From: Zetaproteobacteria bacterium
GTDB taxonomy: Bacteria; Pseudomonadota; Zetaproteobacteria; Mariprofundales; Mariprofundaceae
Assembly (NCBI GenBank): GCA_021545665.1
Contig: JAJRTX010000185.1
Location: 1-15,829 of the forward strand
Direction of reading: 5' to 3'
Length of the DNA stretch: 15,829 bases
Shown: one piece after another, positions 1 to 6,763 of the stretch
Layout: every line of letters starts with the position of its first letter
Position numbering within the stretch: the stretch's first letter is position 1
Program-made: the position numbers and the translations under genes
The notes under the pieces: generated by a model
The model's database searches: none
What the model saw: only the letters and a program-made list of their open reading frames with translations
What the model was told of the DNA's origin: nothing

Positions 1-267
1 CGGGGCATCATGTTGTGCTATATTTCGGCCATCAACAAACACCGTTTCACCGATTTTATCGATGTTGTGGTCAGTTAGAACGGCACGTATTGCCTGCGGC
101 GACTTAATCCCGTATAACTTCAGCAAGGTGGGCAGGCGTATGTGGGACTGGTTCAGCCCCAGATCTTCGCTATGGTTAAGCAATAGACCTGTGATGGACA
201 AATATATTGCAATAAAGGCGGCAAAAATTCCAAAACGCCGATGCCATTTGCTCAAGTGTTTCCGCAT
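1..267 (-). CDS. PepSY-associated TM helix protein, N-terminal part (cut by window edge)
   Basis: Reading leftward from an ATG at 267, 89 codons stay open to the window edge, so only the N-terminus is seen. It begins MRKHLSKWHRRFGIFAAF and continues as a hydrophobic helix (about residues 13-31) ending in a conserved-looking LLLNHSEDLGL segment. This Trp-His-Arg-Arg plus helix plus Asn-His pattern is typical of PepSY_TM-type inner-membrane proteins, whose members include the ferri-siderophore reductases FoxB and FpvG. The start lies only 5 bp after the stop of the upstream FMN-binding gene, with a weak AGAAG-type ribosome site inside that gene's end, so the two are almost certainly co-transcribed. 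A role in electron transfer to or through the periplasmic flavoprotein is inferred from context. The C-terminal half is outside the window. Confidence 0.75.
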   Translation of the reverse strand, partial: MRKHLSKWHRRFGIFAAFIAIYLSITGLLLNHSEDLGLNQSHIRLPTLLKLYGIKSPQAIRAVLTDHNIDKIGETVFVDGRNIAQHDAP

Positions 268-272
268 AGTGC

Positions 273-815
273 TTACTTCTTCTGCAAGACCTGGTTTGAT
301 AACAGCAGTGCAATGGTCGATAGCTTCCGCATCGCATTGACCGACAGAGTTGCACCACTGATACCATCTATGCGGCGATCGAGCTTATTTGTCTCATCAA
401 GCCTGGCGCCATTAAACTGCTCCGTAAACGCAGGGAAGCGAATTTCATCACCTCTGCTTTCACGGAAGATCAATAGTCGTGCCATAACAATTTGTTGCTT
501 ATCAACGACGAAGCCAGCAGTAAGGGGTTTTTCACGTCCAATTTCTTCAAGGATCCATGCCATTCGATTATTTTTCATCCAGTAGCGAACTCTTAGTGCT
601 GGATAGTCATGCCCCAGTATCTTGCTGACGTCAGTTTTCAACTTGCCTTTCAGCCATATTGCTTTAGGGCTTACGGTGTCACCGTTAAATGCTCGTTGCA
701 AAAAGTCATCACTGCTCAGGTAAGTGATTTCTTTACTGGCAGAAGGCCAGGCAGTAAGCATCAGCACCAGGTTAAGCACGAATACTGTTCCTGTTATTTT
801 CAAGTACCTGTTCAT
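273..815 (-). CDS. Periplasmic FMN-binding domain protein (covalent flavin type)
   Basis: This 180-residue protein has an N-terminal hydrophobic signal or anchor (residues about 5-22, cleavage possible near SAS at 25-27) and a C-terminal FMN_bind-type domain. The diagnostic motif DGISGATLS lies at residues 150-158. In this family the threonine of the SGAT motif (here T156) receives FMN by a phosphoester bond made by the flavinyltransferase ApbE. It therefore probably works as a one-flavin electron carrier on the periplasmic side of the inner membrane. The gene starts 22 bp after the porin stop, with a GGAAA ribosome site, and is followed after 5 bp by the PepSY protein, so it sits in the middle of a tight three-gene operon. 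No ApbE gene is visible in the window. The exact electron donor and acceptor cannot be told from sequence. Confidence 0.85.
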   Translation of the reverse strand: MNRYLKITGTVFVLNLVLMLTAWPSASKEITYLSSDDFLQRAFNGDTVSPKAIWLKGKLKTDVSKILGHDYPALRVRYWMKNNRMAWILEEIGREKPLTAGFVVDKQQIVMARLLIFRESRGDEIRFPAFTEQFNGARLDETNKLDRRIDGISGATLSVNAMRKLSTIALLLSNQVLQKK

Positions 816-837
816 GATAGTTTTCCGTTTTTATTAC

Positions 838-2055
838 TCAAAACTGGTATCCAACACCCAAATTGAAACCATCTAACTCTTTCGCGCCATCAGGGGTAGT
901 CTGATCCTGCAGGTCGAATTTGAAGACCACTTTATCGGTCAACCAGTAATTTGCGCCAATACTGCTCTGGGTATATTTTTGTTCAAACTGCCCTCCTGCT
1001 GCATTATCCCATTGCTCATAGCGTGCGAATAGTCCTATTGTACTGTTGATTCTCCAGGCAGGCTCGAGATACCAGCCGTACTGCTTGTCTGCACCAATGC
1101 TGGCAGGACCATCACCATCAAGATTCCACTGTGCATACAAAGCACGTAGAGCGAGAGGGCCACGTTCGACCACGGCATGGGTCTCAAATAATGTCGCAGA
1201 GCCTGCAAGAGGATCATTTCCCTGTGTGATGTCATCCTGGTACTGCAATGTTGCGGCAAGTTCTATGCCTGGCAATCCTGACCATTTTAATCTGCCCGTT
1301 ACTGCACCATTGTTGGCGACTGCTTCACTAACTTTTTGGCGTCCCTTGCGTGGTTTATATTTATCATCAGCGGAGGTGTTAAGCCCGGAAGTGAGCGTGG
1401 TATCCCATGAAAATCCTTTTCCAAATCTACCGGTAAGAGCCAGCCCACCCGCCCACCAGGTTGCAGGTACAATATTTTTTTCAACCTGATTTCTTTCCAC
1501 ACCATAAAATGTATTGGGTTCATGTGTTTCATTTATGATACCTACCGGCAGCATGAACAGCCCGGCCTTACCTGATAATGAAGTTGTTAAGTCATGTTCT
1601 ATATAGGCCTGCTCTACTTCAATTTCACCTTTCTGGCCATCTCCGGCAATAGAGTGTTCGAGTTCCAGTTCTGAGAAGAAACGTGTTTTTTGATTAAATT
1701 CGTGGCCGAAAAATAAAACAAAGCGGTGGAAGTCCAATTCGTTGGTGTCGTTACCGCTATCTTTATCTTTCAGGTTGTTGTAATGCATTTCGCCATAACC
1801 GCCGACATGTGTTGAGGATGCCTGATGGTCCTGCTTTTTATCCACTGCATCAGCAGTTGCTTCAACCATGGAAACGGTTTCATCAATTTTTTCTTCACTG
1901 GCTTTCTGCTGGTTCAGTAACGAATCAATTTGTTTTTGCTGCTGTTGAATCATCTTCCACATGTCTTCGCGGCTGGGTAAATCATCAGCAGCCAGGACGG
2001 GGGCAGTTGAGGTCATCAAGCAGGCAGAAAATAATAAAGAGTGAAATAGTTTCAT
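838..2055 (-). CDS. Outer-membrane porin (OprO/OprP-like 16-strand type)
   Basis: The 405-residue product has a clear Sec signal peptide (residues 1-22, ending PVLAA). A Gln-rich helical or coiled-coil segment follows at about 29-75, of the kind used for trimerisation or periplasmic spacing. From about residue 83 on there is a long beta-rich domain of alternating aromatic and polar residues, starting GGYGEMHYNN. It ends in GVGYQF, and the terminal Phe is the usual signal for the BAM machinery. The pattern matches phosphate-selective-porin-like (OprO/OprP) barrels, but substrate cannot be inferred, and the family name is not evidence for phosphate. It is the first gene of an operon with an FMN-binding and a PepSY protein. 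A Fur-box-like sequence overlaps its promoter, so iron-limitation induction is predicted. No good Shine-Dalgarno precedes the ATG; the start is chosen because the signal peptide begins there. Confidence 0.85.
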   Translation of the reverse strand: MKLFHSLLFSACLMTSTAPVLAADDLPSREDMWKMIQQQQKQIDSLLNQQKASEEKIDETVSMVEATADAVDKKQDHQASSTHVGGYGEMHYNNLKDKDSGNDTNELDFHRFVLFFGHEFNQKTRFFSELELEHSIAGDGQKGEIEVEQAYIEHDLTTSLSGKAGLFMLPVGIINETHEPNTFYGVERNQVEKNIVPATWWAGGLALTGRFGKGFSWDTTLTSGLNTSADDKYKPRKGRQKVSEAVANNGAVTGRLKWSGLPGIELAATLQYQDDITQGNDPLAGSATLFETHAVVERGPLALRALYAQWNLDGDGPASIGADKQYGWYLEPAWRINSTIGLFARYEQWDNAAGGQFEQKYTQSSIGANYWLTDKVVFKFDLQDQTTPDGAKELDGFNLGVGYQF

Positions 2056-2097
2056 TTTCGATACACCGGGATGTTCTGTATGGTTAAAGATTTGTGG

Positions 2098-2126
2098 ATA
2101 ATAATCTAAATAAGAATCATTATCAA
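2098..2126 (-). promoter_or_regulatory. Sigma70 promoter of the porin operon
   Basis: On the minus strand a TTGATA -35 box (2126-2121) is separated by exactly 17 bp from a TATTAT -10 box (2103-2098). Each differs from consensus at one base. It lies 43 bp upstream of the porin ATG. Confidence 0.65.
2111..2125 (-). promoter_or_regulatory. Fur box-like operator over the -35/spacer
   Basis: The minus strand reads TGATAATGATTCTTA. Against the 7-1-7 Fur consensus TGATAATnATTATCA it matches 12 of 14 defined positions; the left half is perfect. It overlaps the -35 box and the upstream half of the spacer, the classical position for repression by Fe(II)-Fur. A further GATTATTATC stretch continues downstream over the -10 and could extend binding. 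Confidence 0.65.
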
Positions 2127-2155
2127 TTGCGATAGCTTATCGGGGTATAAATTAT
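2127..2155 (+). promoter_or_regulatory. Possible lgt promoter
   Basis: TTGCGA (2127-2132) is followed after 17 bp by AATTAT (2150-2155). Each matches the sigma70 consensus at four of six positions, so this is a weak candidate. It is back-to-back with the porin promoter, so the Fur-like site could affect both. An alternative -10, TATAAA, lies at 2146-2151 without a good -35. Confidence 0.25.
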
Positions 2156-2156
2156 G

Positions 2157-2168
2157 TGCCATATGGCA
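2157..2168. repeat. Perfect 12-bp palindrome upstream of lgt
   Basis: TGCCATATGGCA reads the same on both strands and lies 58 bp before the lgt ATG, at the expected transcription start of the candidate promoter. It may be an operator for a dimeric regulator or a chance palindrome. Confidence 0.3.
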
Positions 2169-2226
2169 TTAATAATACTTTTGATTTTGTGTTTTTCTCA
2201 ACGGAGTTAAAGGTGATAATAGCGGG

Positions 2227-3039
2227 ATGCTTACCTATCCTGAAATTGATCCCGTATTGCTGAGTATTGGTCCACTAAAAGTGCACTGGTACGGCATGAT
2301 GTACCTGTTTGGCTTTTCATCCGCCTGGTTGCTGGGTATTTTTCGCGCATCGAGAAGTGAGCTCTGGAACAATGAGGAAGTAGGTGACTTGATTCTGTAT
2401 GGAGCAGTGGGTGCCGTACTGGGTGGGCGCCTGGGTTATATTTTCTTCTATAAGTTTTCTGATTACCTTGCCCAGCCACTGGACATATTCAGGGTTTGGG
2501 AAGGAGGCATGTCATTTCATGGTGGCCTGCTGGGGGTGTTGCTGGCAATATTCCTGTTTGCACGAAAAACCAACAGAAGCTTTTTTCAGGTAAGTGATTT
2601 TGTCGCGCCTCTGGTGCCTGTCGGTTTGTTTTTTGGTCGCATGGGGAATTTCATCAATCAGGAACTGTGGGGAAGAGTAAGTGATGTTTCCTGGGCGATG
2701 GTATTCCCGCTTGCCGGCTATCAGCCTCGTCATCCATCACAGCTCTACGAAGCAGTGCTTGAAGGTGTGGTGTTATTTATTATGCTATGGCTATATAGTA
2801 GCAAACAGCGAGCAGTTGCCCGGGTGTCAGGCTGGTTTATGGTTTTGTATGGCGCTTTTCGCTTTCTCGTCGAATTTACCCGTGAACCGGATGCCTATCT
2901 TGGCTTTGTGGCGCTGGACTGGATGACGATGGGGCAGATTCTCTCAATACCAATGGTTATAGCGGGTATTGTTATCATCTGGTTGTCAGATGGGCAGCGC
3001 TTTCAGTACAAGGGCGAAGCCGGTAACAAAGGTAACTAA
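2227..3039 (+). CDS. lgt: Phosphatidylglycerol-prolipoprotein diacylglyceryl transferase
   Basis: Lgt transfers diacylglycerol from phosphatidylglycerol to the lipobox cysteine of prolipoproteins, the first step of lipoprotein maturation in the inner membrane. The 270-residue length and motif order fit the family: VHWYG near residue 20, [10 protein letters not shown] at 66-75, [11 protein letters not shown] at 93-103 with the essential-type His98, and [13 protein letters not shown] at 137-149, the Lgt signature with Arg138, Asn141 and Glu146. RHPSQLYEA follows at 168-176 and FTREPD at 217-222 (Arg219). Seven hydrophobic segments are apparent. An AAAGGTGA ribosome site about 10 nt upstream supports the ATG. 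lgt is often followed by thyA; here instead its last 54 bp overlap the 3' end of a convergent TauE/SafE gene. Confidence 0.97.
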   Translation: MLTYPEIDPVLLSIGPLKVHWYGMMYLFGFSSAWLLGIFRASRSELWNNEEVGDLILYGAVGAVLGGRLGYIFFYKFSDYLAQPLDIFRVWEGGMSFHGGLLGVLLAIFLFARKTNRSFFQVSDFVAPLVPVGLFFGRMGNFINQELWGRVSDVSWAMVFPLAGYQPRHPSQLYEAVLEGVVLFIMLWLYSSKQRAVARVSGWFMVLYGAFRFLVEFTREPDAYLGFVALDWMTMGQILSIPMVIAGIVIIWLSDGQRFQYKGEAGNKGN

Positions 3040-3753
3040 TTCAAATGCTTTTTTTATCATCCGACTCCGGCTATTTATCGCCAGATGCGCACCCAGGTAG
3101 CCGCCTATGGCTGAGCCGATTATTAATGCGGGTAGCCAGTTCCATTGCACTGTTCCTAGCAGGCTGAGAGTTAGAGCACCACTACCATTCCAGAAGATAC
3201 CGACCACAACCAGGGTGTAGGCAATCGCAAGTTTGTATTCCAGTCCGAACCAGCGAACTAGCCAGATGGTACAGAACAAGCCCGTGCCTGATGTTAAGGA
3301 GCCGTTTAAAACACCGATAATGAATAAGCCTGTGCCACCCCACAAAAAGCCGGGCAGGTCTCGATGTACAGGATCTGAGGTGATTCCTAGCTCTGGTTTT
3401 CGCCAGGAGTAGATGGCGATGCCAATTGTCATCAGGCCCAGTGCAATATTAGCGAGAGACTCTGGCACATAGAGTATAAATTGTGTGCCTGGAATGACGC
3501 CAGCCACTCCAGTGAACAATATAAACAGGGCAAACCTTAATTGCAGTTTTCTATCTTTAGCATGTCGAATAGCGGCACCGATACCAAGCGCAACACTGGC
3601 GATTTTATGTGTTGCCAGAGCCGTGCTAAAAGGCAGACCGAGGAATATAAGTGCTGGTAATTGCAATAGTCCTGCACCACCACCTGCATAGGCGGAAAAG
3701 GTGTTTGCTACGCTGGAGATTATAAAGAGCAGGCTTTGTTCAATTAAATCCAT
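2986..3753 (-). CDS. TauE/SafE-family (TSUP) membrane permease
   Basis: This 255-residue, strongly hydrophobic protein has about eight membrane helices. The N-terminal repeat is typical of the family formerly called DUF81 ([20 protein letters not shown] near residue 16, then [15 protein letters not shown] near 46). An echo occurs in the second half, with [19 protein letters not shown] near 151 and [15 protein letters not shown] near 212. Family members export or import sulfite, sulfoacetate, thiosulfate or other small organosulfur anions, and many have no known substrate. An ATP sulfurylase 1 kb away makes a sulfur oxyanion attractive, but the genes are not in one operon. The 3' end runs 54 bp into the convergent lgt coding region. 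The ribosome site (AAAAGTAG before the ATG) is weak. Confidence 0.85.
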   Translation of the reverse strand: MDLIEQSLLFIISSVANTFSAYAGGGAGLLQLPALIFLGLPFSTALATHKIASVALGIGAAIRHAKDRKLQLRFALFILFTGVAGVIPGTQFILYVPESLANIALGLMTIGIAIYSWRKPELGITSDPVHRDLPGFLWGGTGLFIIGVLNGSLTSGTGLFCTIWLVRWFGLEYKLAIAYTLVVVGIFWNGSGALTLSLLGTVQWNWLPALIIGSAIGGYLGAHLAINSRSRMIKKAFELVTFVTGFALVLKALPI

Positions 3754-3989
3754 TAGCTACTTTTATCTATGGTGGTCAGGAATAGCTGTGTGGAATCGAG
3801 TAGCCATTGGATGGAATTACGGTTTAGTTTGTGAGTTGTTATTGGCAGGATCAGTAATACGCTTTACTTTCTTGATGTTTTGATCTGTTTAACTAAGATA
3901 TTAATTGAATGTGCCATTCTATGGAATAGCCTGTTAATATTAAGCGAATAAAAGTATATCAGAAACCCATTAACATCAGTGAGTCAGCC

Positions 3990-4616
3990 ATGTTTAAAGG
4001 CAAAATACAGCGATCCATCATATTAACGATACCCACAGTGCTATTTTTTAGCATCAGTAACGCATTTGCGATAGCTAAATGCCAGGATGCGGAAGGTAAA
4101 TGGCATTATGGCGACATGGCTGCGGCTGCCTGTGATGATGTAAAAATTACCATTTTAAATGATAAGGGTAGAAAAATAGATGAAGTCGACGTGCCGATGA
4201 CTGATGAGGAGTTACGGGCGAAGAAAGCAGAAGAGGAAAGATTAGAGCTTGAGCGAAAGCAAATAGAGAAACGAGAAATGGAGAAAAAACGGATTCTTGC
4301 CATTTACCCGAACGAAGAAAGCGTTATTCGCTCTCGGGATGAGAAGTTGAAAGGAATGGACAGGATAATTGGTCTTCAAGGTGACTTACTTGGCACGATG
4401 CGCCTGGAGTTAAAAAGGCTGGAAGCGAAAGATCCTCCAGCGGGGAAGAAGCAGCAGGAAAAATTACAATCACGAGTGATCGAACTTAGGGGTAATATTC
4501 AGGATTACAATCTGGCAATCAATAAGTTGCGTCGTGAAAGAGAGCAAGCCGCTGAAAAATTTAAAGAAATTCTAATCGAATACAGGGAGCTTACAGGCGT
4601 GGTGGCGGATAAATAA
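3990..4616 (+). CDS. DUF4124 domain protein with long coiled coil, exported
   Basis: The 208-residue product starts with a signal peptide (residues 1-27, ending SNAFA). A short DUF4124-like module follows: KCQDAEGKWHYGD at about 30-42, with a paired cysteine at 48. This small beta module is common on secreted proteobacterial proteins of unknown role. From about residue 65 to the end the sequence is dominated by Glu, Lys, Arg and Leu in heptad-like order (about 68-105 and 120-200), predicting long coiled coils. It probably acts in the periplasm as a structural or adaptor protein, but no function can be assigned. It stands alone, with GTGAG as a possible ribosome site and a likely terminator after the stop. 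Confidence 0.8.
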   Translation: MFKGKIQRSIILTIPTVLFFSISNAFAIAKCQDAEGKWHYGDMAAAACDDVKITILNDKGRKIDEVDVPMTDEELRAKKAEEERLELERKQIEKREMEKKRILAIYPNEESVIRSRDEKLKGMDRIIGLQGDLLGTMRLELKRLEAKDPPAGKKQQEKLQSRVIELRGNIQDYNLAINKLRREREQAAEKFKEILIEYRELTGVVADK

Positions 4617-4635
4617 CACCTCTTTAAGTAGTGAT

Positions 4636-4658
4636 GGCGGCTATTTGGCTGCTTTTTT
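4636..4658 (+). terminator. Likely terminator after the DUF4124 gene
   Basis: GCGGC (4637-4641) and GCTGC (4648-4652) can form a five-pair stem with one G-U pair and a six-base loop, followed directly by six T. The stem is short, so confidence is moderate. Confidence 0.5.
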
Positions 4659-4715
4659 ACTTCCCCATTGCCGGTCTGCTTGCACTCAGCGCAATATCCA
4701 CATAAAAAGCATTGA

Positions 4716-4744
4716 TTGACAACAGCAGCCGAAATCGGAAGAAT
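4716..4744 (+). promoter_or_regulatory. sat: Candidate sat promoter
   Basis: A perfect TTGACA -35 (4716-4721) is followed after 17 bp by AAGAAT (4739-4744), four of six matches to a -10 box. The intergenic stretch has no better candidate. The leader to the sat ATG would be about 40 nt. Confidence 0.4.
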
Positions 4745-4791
4745 CGCCGACTACATATCACTAGAACAATCTAGCAAGGAGTTTCTGAGCA

Positions 4792-5979
4792 ATGATTAAA
4801 CCGCACGGTTCCGATGAGTTGAACCCGTTATTCGTCTACGATACGGCAAAACACGAAGCACTATCTAAAGAGGCAGAATCTCTGCCGTCATTATTATTGA
4901 GTTCCTCTGCTGCCGGCAATGCCGTTATGTTGGGTGCTGGATATTACAACCCACTGACTGGCTACATGAATGTTGCCGATGCGGTAAGTTGTGCAGAGAA
5001 TCTGAAAACGACGGATGGAATTTTCTTCCCGGTTCCGGTACTGAACCTGGTTGAGAAAGCGGAAGGCTTTACTACCGGTGACCGTATTGCCTTACGTGAT
5101 CCGAATGTTGATGGTCATCCGGTGCTGGCTATACAGACTGTTACCGCGATTGAAGAGGTTAGCGATGCACAGATGGCCGTGATGCGGGACAAAGTCTACC
5201 GTACAGATGATGCTGAGCATCCTGGTGTCGCCGCCTTTATGAGCCAGGGGCAGGTTGCAGTCTCGGGTCCGATTGAAGTGCTGAATTTCAGCTATTTTCA
5301 GTCAGAATTCCCGGATACTTTCCGTACCGCAGTCGAAATACGTAACGAAATTAAGGAGCATGGCTGGAAAACAATTGTTGCCTTCCAGACCCGTAACCCG
5401 ATGCATCGTGCCCATGAAGAGCTATGTAAAATGGCGATGAAAGCAGTTGATGCAGATGGCTGCGTTATTCACATGCTGCTTGGTAAGCTGAAACCTGGGG
5501 ATATCCCTGCACCAGTTCGTGATGCATCAATTCGTGTCATGGCAGAAAATTATTTCCCTGCAAACAGTGTCATGATCTGTGGCTATGGCTTCGACATGTT
5601 ATATGCGGGACCTCGTGAAGGTGTATTGCATGCCTTGTTCCGTCAGAACATGGGAGCTACCCATTTCATTATTGGTCGTGACCATGCCGGTGTTGGTGAT
5701 TATTACGGCGCCTTTGATGCACAGACTATTTTTGATGATGAAGTGCCTGCAGGTTCACTTGAAATCGAAATTTTTAATGCTGATCACACTGCGTATTCTA
5801 AAAAATTAAACAAAGTCGTGATGATGCGTGATGTTGATGATCATACTAAAGAAGACTTTATATTGCTGTCAGGTACAAAAGTGCGGGAAATGCTGGGAAA
5901 TGGTATTGCACCACCACCTGAGTTTTCACGTCCTGAAGTTGCACAGATTCTGATGGATTACTATCGGAGCCTTAGTTAA
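4792..5979 (+). CDS. sat: ATP sulfurylase (sulfate adenylyltransferase), dissimilatory homomeric type
   Basis: Sat interconverts ATP plus sulfate and APS plus pyrophosphate in the cytoplasm. In sulfur oxidisers it runs towards ATP and sulfate, conserving energy from APS made by AprAB. The 395-residue length fits the family, with an N-terminal PUA-like domain (about 1-165) and the nucleotidyltransferase domain behind it. The catalytic signature QTRNPMHRAHE lies at 199-209, containing the QxRNPxHxxHE residues. GRDHAG lies at 295-300 and a C-terminal LLSGTKVREML segment near residue 360. No APS-kinase domain is fused at the C-terminus. It is unrelated to the CysD/CysN assimilatory enzyme. A strong AAGGAG (4776-4781) precedes the ATG by 10 nt. 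The gene stands alone with its own promoter candidate and terminator; aprAB or dsr genes are not in the window. Confidence 0.97.
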   Translation: MIKPHGSDELNPLFVYDTAKHEALSKEAESLPSLLLSSSAAGNAVMLGAGYYNPLTGYMNVADAVSCAENLKTTDGIFFPVPVLNLVEKAEGFTTGDRIALRDPNVDGHPVLAIQTVTAIEEVSDAQMAVMRDKVYRTDDAEHPGVAAFMSQGQVAVSGPIEVLNFSYFQSEFPDTFRTAVEIRNEIKEHGWKTIVAFQTRNPMHRAHEELCKMAMKAVDADGCVIHMLLGKLKPGDIPAPVRDASIRVMAENYFPANSVMICGYGFDMLYAGPREGVLHALFRQNMGATHFIIGRDHAGVGDYYGAFDAQTIFDDEVPAGSLEIEIFNADHTAYSKKLNKVVMMRDVDDHTKEDFILLSGTKVREMLGNGIAPPPEFSRPEVAQILMDYYRSLS

Positions 5980-6002
5980 GCAGATAGCTAACCAAGCATA
6001 TT

Positions 6003-6032
6003 AAAGCCGTCATGTTTTGGCGGCTTTTTTTT
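6003..6032 (+). terminator. Rho-independent terminator of sat
   Basis: AAAGCCGTC (6003-6011) pairs with GGCGGCTTT (6019-6027) in a nine-pair stem (one G-T wobble) with a seven-base loop, followed by a run of eight T ending at 6032. It starts 23 bp after the sat stop. Confidence 0.92.
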
Positions 6033-6098
6033 GCTCGTAACAAGAGGAAATGTTCAACGTTTCTGGTAGCATGCTGAACCTGCATAGTTCGCTATGAG

Positions 6099-6127
6099 TT
6101 GCTGTGTTAAGAAAACAAAAGTATACG
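6099..6127 (+). promoter_or_regulatory. Weak candidate promoter of the phosphoesterase gene
   Basis: TTGCTG (6099-6104) and TATACG (6122-6127) are separated by 17 bp. Each hexamer is only a partial match, so this rests mainly on the spacing and on the need for a promoter after the sat terminator. Confidence 0.25.
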
Positions 6128-6175
6128 GCTAAGTAGCAATAAAATTTATTTGAGCAAACCCAAGGAGCCAACTGA

Positions 6176-6694
6176 GTGAATTCCGTTACCGTAGGAATAC
6201 TTTCTGATACGCATAGTGAAATACACCCCCGGGTATTAGAAATAATGAACCGCTGTGATGTGATTGTTCATGCAGGCGATATTTGTGGTGGTCAGGTACT
6301 TGAGCAGCTGAAGCCTAAAAGCGGTGAAATAGTTGCTGTGCGTGGTAATAATGATGTGGCACAGCACTGGGCAGAGGAAAGTGCTTACAAGCTTGCAGGC
6401 CTGCAGGATGAACGACGTTTAGATCTACCCGGTGGCTCCTTAGCAGTCATTCATGGGCATCAATACTGGAGCAGAGAGGACCCGCAATCAGCAATACTGT
6501 CTCACTTCCCTGATGCCCGGGCGGTGGTTTACGGCCATAGCCATTATGTGCAACATGAAAAAATCAATGATCGCTGGTTACTCAACCCCGGTGCAGCAGG
6601 CAGTCGATTGAATAGGGGCGGTTCATCCTGCCTGACTTTAAATGCCAGTGAAGATAAATGGCTGATAGAGATGCATCGCTTTGTGAATGAATGA
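6176..6694 (+). CDS. YfcE/MJ0936-family metallophosphoesterase
   Basis: This is a 172-residue single-domain metallophosphoesterase. The metal-binding motifs appear in the canonical order: LSDTHSE with Asp11 and His13, HAGD with Asp35, GNND with Asn58 and Asp60, IHGHQY with His93, and YGHSHY with His121 and His123. NPGAAGSRLNRGG near the C-terminus is also typical. Family members bind two divalent metals and hydrolyse phosphodiesters; the natural substrate is usually unknown. The start is a GTG, chosen because a strong AAGGAG (6162-6167) sits 8 nt upstream. The gene is apparently monocistronic and converges on the MscS-like gene, with a 10-bp inverted repeat across the junction. Confidence 0.92.
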   Translation: MNSVTVGILSDTHSEIHPRVLEIMNRCDVIVHAGDICGGQVLEQLKPKSGEIVAVRGNNDVAQHWAEESAYKLAGLQDERRLDLPGGSLAVIHGHQYWSREDPQSAILSHFPDARAVVYGHSHYVQHEKINDRWLLNPGAAGSRLNRGGSSCLTLNASEDKWLIEMHRFVNE

Positions 6695-6698
6695 AAGC

Positions 6699-6763
6699 AT
6701 AGTGTTCAATAAAAAATAACGTCCACTTTAATGGGTTTGATTTGATATTTCACTGAACACTAT
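6699..6763. repeat. 10-bp inverted repeat spanning a convergent junction
   Basis: ATAGTGTTCA (6699-6708) is perfectly repeated in inverse as TGAACACTAT (6754-6763), with 45 bp between. The left arm starts 4 bp after the phosphoesterase stop, and the right arm overlaps the stop codon of the MscS-like gene. There is no T-tract in the position expected for an intrinsic terminator on either strand. Confidence 0.7.

Noticed and set aside
1046..1489. 147-codon open frame on the plus strand inside the porin gene
   Set aside because: It is antisense to a well-supported porin with signal peptide and terminal Phe, and its own product has no recognisable features.
3701..3883. 60-codon frame between the permease and the DUF4124 gene
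   Set aside because: It partly overlaps the permease start, has no ribosome site, and no domain is visible. The 236-bp gap is better read as promoter space.
6699..6763. Inverted repeat as a rho-independent terminator
   Set aside because: The loop is about 45 bases and no T-tract follows the arm on either strand.
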